From: Halichoerus grypus
Taxonomy: Eukaryota; Chordata; Mammalia; Carnivora; Phocidae
Reading direction: 5' to 3'
Assembly (NCBI RefSeq): GCF_964656455.1
Contig: NW_027555041.1
Location: 25,102 to 89,101 of the forward strand
Length of the DNA stretch: 64,000 nt
Below, in pieces: positions 55,190 through 64,000 of this stretch. The translations under genes and the position numbers were made by a program. How positions within the stretch are numbered: the stretch's first letter is position 1; each line of letters starts with the position of its first letter. Under the pieces are notes generated by a model. That model was not told the origin of the DNA, did not search any database, and was given only the letters and a program-made list of their open reading frames with translations.

Positions 55190-55930
55190 TTAATTCAAGA
55201 CAGAAATGTATTTCTCTCTCATGTAATATGCAGAGATAGAAGGTAATTCAGAGCAGGTAAGTATCTGTATTCCATTCCAGGTTCTTTCCATCTTGTTGCT
55301 CTACCATTCTGCAGGATGTTGTCTGTTGAATTGTCAAAGCTGGGTCACTGCCATATCCATGTTTCTGCCCTTGGAAAGGAAAAAGAGTGCTGGAAGACAT
55401 AGCCAGTGTTTTAATGCCAACACCCAAGAGACCCATGACTTGAACTGAGTTTACATAGCTGGCCCTACCTGACTGCAGGAGAGATTCCAAAGTCCAGCTG
55501 ATGCCCTAATACTAGGGAAGAAAGGGAGAATGAATTTAAGGTCTGTCACAAGGTAGCTAACAGACTGATGTTCGTTAGAAAGTTCAGGGATGAGTAGAGC
55601 TTCTGAATATCGAAGGGACAGTGAAGGAACCTGCAAAGGACAATGGCTGACATAGAGGCTTCTGTTGTGGGGACAGTGAGGGTTCCAGGGCTCCTTGACT
55701 CACATTGGTACTGCAACAGGTGCTTAATAAGCACTTCTAAAAGTAAAGGAGCAGTTGTGCTCAATGGGGATTATCCAATGTGTAGATGAGCCAGATTTCT
55801 GAAGCCTTTCTTCCTTAATGTTCACCACACAGTCCTGGTTGGAGAAAAATATCTGTGGGGCCTGAGCTTTGTTTTTGGGTTTTGTGGTTTTTTTGTGTGT
55901 GCTTATATCTTCTTCTGGTTTTTTTTTTTT
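55190..55930. other. Unassigned sequence after the LTR
   Basis: Starts with a T-run and 'aattcaagacagaaatgtat'. It may be an old LTR or transposon remnant in reverse. The small frames here show no domain. Confidence 0.35.
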
Positions 55931-56601
55931 TTTCCTTTTCTCTTTTTTCATCATGATAAGTATATTCTTTATTCCCCAAATCCTATTTCACCCATCGCCC
56001 CACCTACCTCCCCTCTGGTGACCATCACTTTGTTTTCTATAGTTAAGATTCTATTTCTTGGTTTCTCTCTCTCTCCCTTTGCTTCTTTGTGTTTCTTAAA
56101 TTCCACATATGAGTGAAATCATACGATATTTGTCTTTCTCTGACTGACTTATTTCACTTAACATAATACTGTCTAGCTCCTCCAAAGCATTGCAAATGGC
56201 AAGATTTCATTCTTATGGCCAAATAATATTTCATTATCTATATATACACCACATCTTCTTTATCCATTTATCTGTCAATGAGCACTTGGGCTGCTTCCAT
56301 AGTTTGGCTATTATAAATAATGCTGCAGTGAACATAGGGGTGCATTTATCCCTTTGAGTTAGTGTATTTGTATTTTGGGGGTAAATACCCAGTAGTGAGA
56401 TTATTTGATCCTAGGGCAGTTCTATTTTTAATTTTGTGAGGAACCTCCACACTGTTTTCCACAGTGGCTGCACCAATTTGCATTCCCACCAACAGTGCAC
56501 AAGAGTTCCTTTTCTCCACATCCTCACCAACACCTGTTATTTCTTGTATTTTTGATTTTAGCTATTCTGATAGGTGTGAGGTGGTATCTCCTTGTAGGGT
56601 T

Positions 56602-57041
56602 TTTTGTTTTGTTTTGTTTATTGTTTCTTTGGTTTTTTTTTTTTTAAGATTTATTGATTTAGGGCACCTGGGTGGCTCAGCCATTAAGCGTCTGCCTTCG
56701 GCTCAGGGTCCTGGGATCAAGCCCCACATCAGGCTCCCTGCTCAGTGGGAAGCCTGCTTCTCCCTCTCCCACTCCCCCTGCTTGTGTTCCCTCTCTCACT
56801 GTCTCTCTCTGTCAAATAAATAAAATCTTAAAAAAAAAAAAAAGATTTATTGATTTATTTTAGAGAGTGTGTGCACACATATGAGTGGGGGGAGGGGCAG
56901 AGGGAGAGGGAGAGAGAATCCTCAAACAGATTCCCCGATGAGCGGGGAGCCCGATGCAGCTCGATCCCAGGACCCTGAGATCATTACCTGGGCTGAAATC
57001 AAGAACCAGCTGCTTAACCAACTGAGCCACCTAGGTGCCCC
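56602..57041 (-). mobile_element. Can-SINE, split by a second SINE
   Basis: Reverse element ending 'gagccacctaggtgcccc'. Outer target text 'tctccttgtag' on both sides. Confidence 0.87.
56662..56842 (+). mobile_element. Can-SINE nested in a Can-SINE
   Basis: Target duplication 'aagatttattgattta' taken from the tail of the host SINE. A small deletion removes 'gtcatgatccca' from its head. Confidence 0.93.
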
Positions 57042-57205
57042 ACTCTCCTTGTAGTTTTGATTTGCATTTCCCTGATGATCAGTGATGTTCAGCATCCTTT
57101 CATGTGTTTGTTGGCCATCTGTATGTCTTCTTTGGAGAAATGTCTATTCATGTCTTCTGCCCATGGATTATTTAGTTTTCTGGGTGTTGAGTTGTATCAG
57201 TTCTT

Positions 57206-57408
57206 TTTTTTTTTTTTTTTTTTAAGGATTCATGTATTTATATTAGAGAGAGCATTTGCACACACAGGAGGAGAGGGAGAGAAGCAGAGAAGGAGACTCC
57301 CCTCTGAGCACGGAGCCCGATGCCGGGCTTAATCTCACAACCCTGAGATCGTGACCTGAGCGAAATCAAGAGTCAGATGCTTAACTAACTGAGCCACCCA
57401 GTCACCCC
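57206..57408 (-). mobile_element. Can-SINE, minus strand
   Basis: Target duplication 'agttgtatcagttctt' / 'agttgtatccattctt'. Confidence 0.9.
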
Positions 57409-57705
57409 AAGTTGTATCCATTCTTTATATATTTTGGATACTACTAACCCTTTATTGGGTATGTCATTTGCAAATATCTTCTTCCATTCAGGAGGTTGCC
57501 TTTTAGTTTTGTTGATTGTTTCCTTCACTGTGCAGAAAATCTTTATTTTGATGAAGTCCCAATTTTTTGCTTTATTTTTGCTTTTATTTCCCTTGCCTCA
57601 GGAGATGTATCTAGAAGTGGCTGTGGCTGATGTTGAAGAAATTACTGCCTGTGCTCTCTTCTAGGATTATTATGATTTCATGTCTCATATTTAGGTTTTA
57701 ATCCA

Positions 57706-57896
57706 TTTTGGGTTTTTTGTTCTTGTTTTTTTTTGTTTGTTTTTGGGTTTATTTATTTATTTACTTACTTATTTTTAAGTAGGCTCCACACCCAGCATAT
57801 AGCCCAGCGCAGGGCTTGAACTCACGACCCTGAGATCAAAACCTGAGCTGAGATCAAGAGTTGGATGCTTAACCAGCCATGCCACCCAAGCGCCCC
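57706..57896 (-). mobile_element. Can-SINE, short form, minus strand
   Basis: Target duplication 'tttaatccattttg' / 'tttaatccatcttg'; 'aagtaggctccacacccag' body. Confidence 0.88.
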
Positions 57897-58519
57897 ATTT
57901 AATCCATCTTGAATTTATTTTTCTGTATGGTGTAAGAAGGTGGTCCTGTTTTTTTCTTTCTTTTTTTTTTGTGCATGTAGCTGTCCAGTTTTCCCAATAC
58001 CATTTGTTGAAGAAACTTTTTCCCATTGCATATTGATTCCTCCTTCATTGAAGATTGACCATATAACTGTGGGTTCATTTCTGGGTTTTCTATTCTATTC
58101 TGTTGATCTGTGTGTCTATTTTTATGCCAGTACCATACTGTTTTAATTACTACCGTTTTATAATATAACTGGAAATCTGGAATTGTGATACCCCTAGTTT
58201 TGTTTTTCTTTTTCAAGATTGCTTTGGCTATTTGAGGTCTTCTGCGGTTCCATACAATTTTAAGATTGTTCGTTTTAGTTCTGTGAAAAATGCTGTTGGT
58301 ATTTGATCTGTAGATTACTTTAAAGGATATAGACCTTTTAATAGTATTTGTTCCTCCAACCCATGAGCATGGAATGTCTTTCCACTTCTTTGTGTCATCT
58401 TGAATTTCTTTCATCGGTGTTTTATAGTTTCCAAAGTACAGGTCTTTCACCTGTTTGGTTAAGCTTATTTCTAGGTATTTTTTTGGTTTTGGTGCAGTTG
58501 TAATTGGGATTGTTTTCTT

Positions 58520-58724
58520 TTTTTTTTTTTTTTTTTGTTAAAGATTTTATTTATTTATTTGACAGAGAGAGCGAGAGAGCACAAGCAGGGAGAACAATAG
58601 AGGGAGAGGGAGAAGCAGGCCCCCCGCCAAACAGGGAGCCCGATGCGGGGCTCGATCCCAGGACCCTGAGATCATGACCTGAGCCGAAGGCAGACGCTTA
58701 ACGACTGAACCACCCAGGCGCCCC
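58520..58724 (-). mobile_element. Can-SINE, minus strand
   Basis: Perfect target duplication 'gggattgttttctt' on both sides. Confidence 0.95.
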
Positions 58725-58861
58725 GGGATTGTTTTCTTAATTTCACTTTCTGCCACTTCATTATTAGTGTGTAGGAATGCAGCAGATTTCTGTACAATAA
58801 TTTTGTATCCTGTGACTTTACTGACTTCATTTATCAGTCCCAGCAGTTTTTTGGTGGAGTC

Positions 58862-58881
58862 TGTGTGTGTGCGTGTGTGTG

Positions 58882-58926
<45 letters not shown>

Positions 58927-58978
58927 GCACACACACAGTATATATATATACCATATATATATGTATATAGTATATTAT
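58862..58978. repeat. (GT)n(TA)n(CA)n palindromic microsatellite
   Basis: GT units with two interruptions, about twelve TA units, then CA units with one interruption, followed by more TA-rich text. The GT and CA arms are complementary, so the whole block can form a hairpin. Confidence 0.93.
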
Positions 58979-59081
58979 CTGCAAATAGAGTTTTACTCTT
59001 CCTTCCCAGTTTGGATGCCTTTTATTTCTTTATGTTGTTTAATTGCTGTAGCTAGGACTTCTATGCTGAATAAAAGTGCTG

Positions 59082-59275
59082 GGGCGCCTGGGTGGCTCAG
59101 TCGTTAAGCATCTGCCTTTGGCTCAGGTCATGATCCCAGTGTCCTGGGATCGAGCCCCGCATCGGGCTCCCTGCTCCTCGGGAAGCCTGCTTCTCCTCTC
59201 CCTCTGCCCCTACTTGTGTTCCCTCTCTCGCTGTGTCTCCCTGTCAAATAAATAAATAAAATCTTAAAAAAAAAA
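59082..59275 (+). mobile_element. Can-SINE
   Basis: Target duplication 'aaaagtgctg' on both sides; complete A-tail. Confidence 0.94.
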
Positions 59276-59517
59276 AAAAAGTGCTGAGAGTGGACATCCT
59301 TGTCATGTTGATGACCTTAGGGGAGAAGCTCTCAGTTTTTCACTATTGAGTATGATGTCGGCTGTGAATTTTTCGTGTAAGACCTTTATTATTTTGGGGG
59401 TATGTTCTCTCTAAATCTACATTGCAGAGGGTTTTTTTTACATGAATGGATGTTATACTTTATCAAATGTTTTTTCTACATCTACTGAAATGATCATATA
59501 CTTTTTATCCTTTCTTT

Positions 59518-59712
59518 TTTTTTTCTTTTTTTTTTTTTAAAGATTTTATTTGAGAGAATGAGACAGAGAGACCATGAGAGGGGGGAGGATCAGAGGGAGA
59601 AGCAGACTCCCTGCTGAGCAGGGAGTCCGATGCGGGACTCGATCCCGGGACTCCAGGATCATGACCTGAGCCGAAGGCAGTCACTTAACCAACTGAGCCA
59701 CCCAGGCGCCCC
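59518..59712 (-). mobile_element. Can-SINE, minus strand
   Basis: Target duplication 'tatcctttct' on both sides. Confidence 0.92.
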
Positions 59713-61086
59713 TATCCTTTCTCTTATTGACATGACGTATCACGTTGATTGTTTTGCAAATATTGAACCACCCTTTCATTCTGAGAATAAATCCCACTTG
59801 TTTGTGGTGTTGGATTTTTTAATGTATTGTTGGATTCAGTTAGCTAATATTTTGTTGAGAACGTTTACATTTATATTCATGAGAGATACTGGTCTGTGGT
59901 TCTCTTTTTTGGGCTGTCTTTATCTCGTTTTGTTATTACAGTGATACTGGCCTCATAGAATGGATTTGGAAGTTTTCCTTCCTCTTGCATTTCTTGGAAT
60001 AGTTTGAAAAGAATAGGTAGTAACTCTTTTTTAAATGTTTGGTAGAATTCACCTATGAAGCTTTCTGGTCCTGGACTTATGTTTTGGGGGAGTTTTTTGA
60101 TTACTGATTCAGTTTCATTGCTTGTAATCAGTCTGTTCAAATTTTCTATTCTTCCTCCTTTTGTTTTGGTAGGTTATATGTTTCTATGAATTTATCCATT
60201 TCTCCTAAGTTGTCTGATTTGTTGGCATATAGGTTTTCATGATATTCTGTTACAGTTGTTTTTATTTCAATGGTGTTGGTTATTTCTCCTCTTTAATTAT
60301 TGATTTTGTTTATTTAGGTACTCTCTCTCTCTCTTTTCTTTTTCCTGATGAAAAGGTTTATCAATTTTCTTGACCCTTTTTCAAAGAACCAGTTCCTGGT
60401 TTCAATCTATTCTCTTGGGTTTTTTTTAGTTTCTATGTCATTTATTTTTGTTTTCATCTTTATTATTTCCATTATTTCCTTTCTTTGCTGGTTTGGGGTT
60501 TTGTTTTTATTCTAGCTTCTTTGGGTATATGGTTAGGTTGTTTGAGATATTTCTTGGTTCTTCAGATAGGCCTGTATTGCTATAAACTTCCCTCTTAGAA
60601 CAGCTTTTGCTGCATCCCAAAGATTTTGGACCATTGTGTTTTCATTTTCATTTGTTTCCATGTAATTTTTTATGTCTTTTGTGATGTCTTGGTTGACCCA
60701 TTCATTGTTTAGTAGCATGATATTTAACCTCCATGTATTTGTCCTCTTTGCAGATTCTTTTCGTGTGATTGATTCCTGGTTTCATGGTATTGTGTTCAGA
60801 AAAGATGCATAGTGTGACTTCAGTCTTTTTCTTTTTGTTGAGACTTGTTTTATGTTATCTCTTCTGGAGAATATTCTGTGTACACTTGAAAAGAATGTAT
60901 ATTCTGCTGTTTTTAGGATGGAATGTTCTGCATATATATGTGTTAATCCATCTGGTCCAATGCGTCATTCAAAGCCATTGTTTGCTTTAAAAACAAAACA
61001 AAACACAAAGCCACTGTTTCCTTGTTGATTTTCTGTTTGGATGATCTATCCATCAGTGTAAGTGGGGTATTAAGGTGCCCTACTTA

Positions 61087-61186
61087 TGGAGTGCCTGGGT
61101 GGCTCAGGCTCTGTGCTCAGCGGGGAGTCTGCTCCCTCTCACTCTGCTCGCTCTCACTCTCGCTCGAGTAAATAAATATATAAATA
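61087..61186 (+). mobile_element. Can-SINE, internally deleted
   Basis: Head 'agtgcctgggtggctcagg' joins directly to the body 'ctctgtgctcagcgggga'; target duplication 'gtgccctactta' / 'gtgtcctactta'. Confidence 0.88.
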
Positions 61187-62239
61187 AAGTGTCCTACTTA
61201 AAGTATTACCTTCAGTTATTTCCTTTGTTTTTCGTTGTTGTTTTCCTTTTTGTTTTTTATTAATTGTTTTATGCTTTTGGGTGCATAAATACTTACAGTT
61301 GTTTATATATTCCTGTTGGATTGTCTCCTTTATTATTATAAAGCATCCTTCTTTGTCTGTTGTTACAGTCTTTGTATTAAAGTCTATTTTGTCTGATGCA
61401 AGTATTGCCACCCCGGCTTTCTTTTGACATCCATTTGCATGATAGATGGTTCTCCACACCCTTACATACATTCTGCAGGTATCTTGGGCTAAAATGAGTC
61501 TCTTGTAGGCAGCATATTGATGGATCTTGTTTTTTTTAATCCACCTTGTCACCGTATGTCTTTTGATTGGAGCATTTAGTCCATTTATATTCGAAGTAAT
61601 TATTGATAGGTATGTATTTATTGCCATTTTGTTACTTGTGGTTGTTTTTATAGAGTTTGATCCTTCTCTTGCTCTCTGTCATGGTTTGTTGGCTTTCTTT
61701 AGTAATGTACTGGTATTCCTTTCTCTTTATTCTTTGCATATCTATTACTGGTTTTTGATGTGTGGTTACTTTTAGGATTGTGTATAACATCTGCATATAG
61801 TCTGTATTAAGTTATTGGTCACTTAAATTTGAAACTGTTCTTTATTCCTCTCTCTCCACATTCAAGTATATGGTGTCATACTCATCTTTTTATTTTATGA
61901 ATCCTTTGATTTTTACAAAAATATTTTCACATTCTCACTTACAGTCTCCTTTCCAGTCAGAGAGGCTCCTTTAATACTTCTTGTAGGGTTGGTTTAGTGG
62001 CTATGAACTTTTTTGGTTTTGACTGAAAAATTGTCTCTCCTTCTATGCTAAATGTTAGCCTTGTTGGATAGAGTATTCTTGGCTACAGATTTTTCCCTCT
62101 CAGCACTTTGAATATATCATATCACTCCCTTCTGACCTGGAAAGTTTCTGTTGAAAATCCACTGCTATGTGGTTTACTTGGTATGTAACTGTTTTCTTTT
62201 CTCTTGCTGCTTTTTTTTCCTTATTGCTACTTTTTGCCA

Positions 62240-62780
62240 TTTTAATTACTATGTGTCTTGGTGTGTGGACCTCCTTGGGTTGAATTTTTGGGGAGATCTC
62301 TCCACCTCCTGGATCTGGAAATCTGTTTCTTTCCCAGACTAGGGAATTTTTCAGCTATTATTTCTTCAACTTTTCTGCCTCCTCTTCTTTTTCTTGAGAT
62401 ATCTATAACGTGAATGTTATTACACTTGATGGAATCTGAGTTCCCCAAAAGACTCTTCTTAATTTGAATAATTTTCTTCCTTCTCCTTTTCTCAGCTTAC
62501 CTCTGTTACAGTCTTCCGGGTCATTAATTTGTTCCTCTACTTCATCTAGTCTGCTATTTATTCCATCAGGTGTATTTTTAATTGCATGTATTGTGTTCTT
62601 GATCTCTGGTTCTTTTTTTATCTCTGTGTTAAGGGTCTCATTGATGTTCTCCACTCTTCTCAAGTCCATTGAGTATCTCTTTGATCATTACTTTAAATTC
62701 TCTATTAGGCATATTACTTCTATCCATTTTGCTTAGCTCTCTTGCTGTGGTTTGGTTCTGTTCTTTCATGTGAGAAATGT
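62240..62780 (-). pseudogene. L1 ORF1 remnant
   Basis: Frame 62403-62669 holds the coiled-coil part of ORF1 (INSRLDEVEEQINDPED), and 62242-62448 a downstream piece in another frame. Broken. Confidence 0.75.
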
Positions 62781-62799
62781 TTTTCTGTCTTCTCATTTT

Positions 62800-64000
62800 G
62801 TCTGAATTTCTGTGTGTTCGGAAGGTCAGCTACTTTGTGCTTTTAACACTAATAGTCTTTTTATGAAGAGAAGTCCTGTAGTGCCCTGCAGTGCAGTGTC
62901 TCCTATTCCCCAGGGCCTGGAGCTTCAGGAAGTGTCTCCTATGTGTCTGTGTGTGTGTTCTCTGCTGTTGAGGCTTGACCTCTTTTGCCTCCAGTCCAGT
63001 TGTCTGTAGATACTCTCTTTGCCTATTGTGGGCAGTGTTTGGTCTGTAATAGGGGGTGGGGTGCATTTTAACAAAGTGTGCAGTGGTCTGGTTGCAAAAT
63101 GAGACCTGCCCTCCGCAGGAACTGAGGTTTCACAAAACGTGCAGGTTGGGAAATGTGGTGTTGGCAGAGTTTGCGCCAGACTTCTCAGGGAGAGGATCTG
63201 CAGCTGTGGTACTGAGGCAAGTGTGACTGAGAAGGGGGATCCACTGAAGCATAGGGTTGGAGGTTTTGCAGCGGGGCTTGGTGTAAGCAAGTTAGGTAAT
63301 GAGTGTTGGCTTCACTGGTTCCCACAAGTGGCCATTGTTTATAGTGGGGGGCAGGGGAGGGAAATGGCACCTGCCAGCTCCTTTGTTCCTGGAGGAGCGC
63401 TGTGTCTCCAGGCCACACTCTGAAATGAGGAAATCACTCTCCCTTCTGTCTGCCGTCAGTGTTTTTCAAACTGCTGGTTCTACACTATATGTTCTAGTGC
63501 TGCTTGTTGTGCTGTCTCTTTAAGGGTCTGAACTGGGCTTCTTAACACCCTCCGCACTCTCCCAGAGCTGAGCTCTCTGATTTTTTTTTTAAGATTCTGT
63601 TTATCCATTTGACAGCACACAAGCAGGGGGAGGGGCAGAGGGAGAGGGAGAGGGAGAAGCAGGCTTCCCGCTGAGCTGGGAGCCCGACACAGGGCTCGAT
63701 CCCAGGACCCTGGGATCACGACCTGAGCTAAAGGCGGATGCTTAACCGACTGAGCCACCCAGGCGCTAGGCTTTAAGTCTCACTGGGTAAGAACTCAAAA
63801 ATTCAACCCCTCTCACTTTGAAAGGCAAATGTTACGGGGATTCATCCTCCCCACTCATGGACTCCCCAGTGCGAAAGTCTAGTTTTTGCCCTTCTCCCCA
63901 CCACCAGTTTTCCCACCACAGACAGCCACAATCCATTTCACTCCCAGACCACATCTATGCCCTTCGTACTTTCTTCAGTGTGGCCTCCTCTCTACCTTTA
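62800..64000 (-). promoter_or_regulatory. L1 5' UTR, continues past the window
   Basis: GC-richer leader similar to 52640-54080; the open frames on both strands are not genes. A SINE interrupts it. Confidence 0.6.
63582..63767 (-). mobile_element. Can-SINE, minus strand
   Basis: T-run start, (GGGAGA)n body and 'gagccacccaggcgc' end; target duplication not clear. Confidence 0.9.

Larger units (their letters stand above)
56110..61627 (-). pseudogene. L1 ORF2 remnant, fragmented by SINEs
   Basis: Open pieces include 61154-61627 (N-terminal endonuclease start, STYLSIITSNINGLNAP-like), 60533-60718, 59877-60140 (RT start, with SPGPESFIGEFYQ) and 57899-58450 (C-terminal region, [13 protein letters not shown]). 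Stops and frameshifts separate them, besides eight SINEs. No function can remain. Confidence 0.83.
55935..64000 (-). mobile_element. Long L1, antisense, running off the right edge
   Basis: Reversed 3' UTR near 55940-56100, ORF2 remains to about 61627, ORF1 remains near 62240-62780, then 5' UTR to the window end. At least nine SINEs interrupt it. It is older and more mutated than the 42407-48535 copy. Confidence 0.82.

Noticed and set aside
1..64000. CRISPR arrays, prophage or bacterial defence systems
   Set aside because: The window is eukaryotic: introns, SINEs, L1s and a CpG island. The recurrent ~200-bp units are dispersed SINEs with separate target duplications, not a regularly spaced array.
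39751..64000. WBP4 exon 10 within the window
   Set aside because: I looked for an in-frame start after CA| encoding an E-E-V-D-type sequence and for a basic end like KKRRTENGK, and found neither in any non-repeat stretch.

Overview
The window is mammalian nuclear DNA, and the repeats point to a caniform carnivore of the arctoid type (bear, seal or mustelid group). About forty tRNA-Lys-derived Can-SINEs are scattered through it in the form that begins 'ggcgcctgggtggctcag' and ends in an AATAAATAAAATCTT tail, and there are carnivore-type L1 elements, including one with a complete 5' end. Nothing here is bacterial or phage-like, and I found no CRISPR array or defence-system locus.

One protein-coding gene is present: WBP4 (WW domain-binding protein 4, also called FBP21), on the + strand from 17902. 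It is a spliceosomal protein. Nine exons can be placed to the base, each with GT-AG junctions and a continuous reading frame. They encode 303 complete residues: a U1-type (matrin-like) zinc finger, an acidic/basic coiled stretch, two WW domains and a charged tail. The start codon is interrupted by intron 1 (AT in exon 1, G in exon 2). The last coding exon, about 70 residues by comparison with the human protein as I remember it, is not in the window, so intron 9 runs for more than 24 kb to the right edge.

Layout. 1-16180: gene-poor DNA with L2, MLT1-like, old L1 and SINE remnants; from human synteny this is probably intron 1 of the divergent neighbour ELF1, but I see no ELF1 exon. 16185-18330: a CpG island holding the WBP4 promoter, its first exon and an intact tRNA-Glu(UUC) gene on the minus strand with its T-run terminator. 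17904-39586: WBP4 introns 1-8, with SINEs (several nested), a MER2/Tigger-type DNA transposon split by an L1, and several L1 fragments. 39751-64000: intron 9, filled by a Tigger-like element, a nearly complete antisense L1 (42407-48535), older antisense L1 sequence, a solo LTR of an endogenous retrovirus, and another long antisense L1 that runs off the right edge.

The more unusual signals are structural. There is a 91-bp copy of a nearby L1 segment inserted into another L1 with a 7-bp target duplication. There is a fold-back insertion with a perfect 13-bp inverted repeat inside an L1. An L1 piece lacking both ends is flanked by about 50-bp imperfect direct repeats. Two SINEs sit back to back at one target. 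All TSD and nesting statements come from reading the sequence by eye; family names for old repeats are from memory and unverified.
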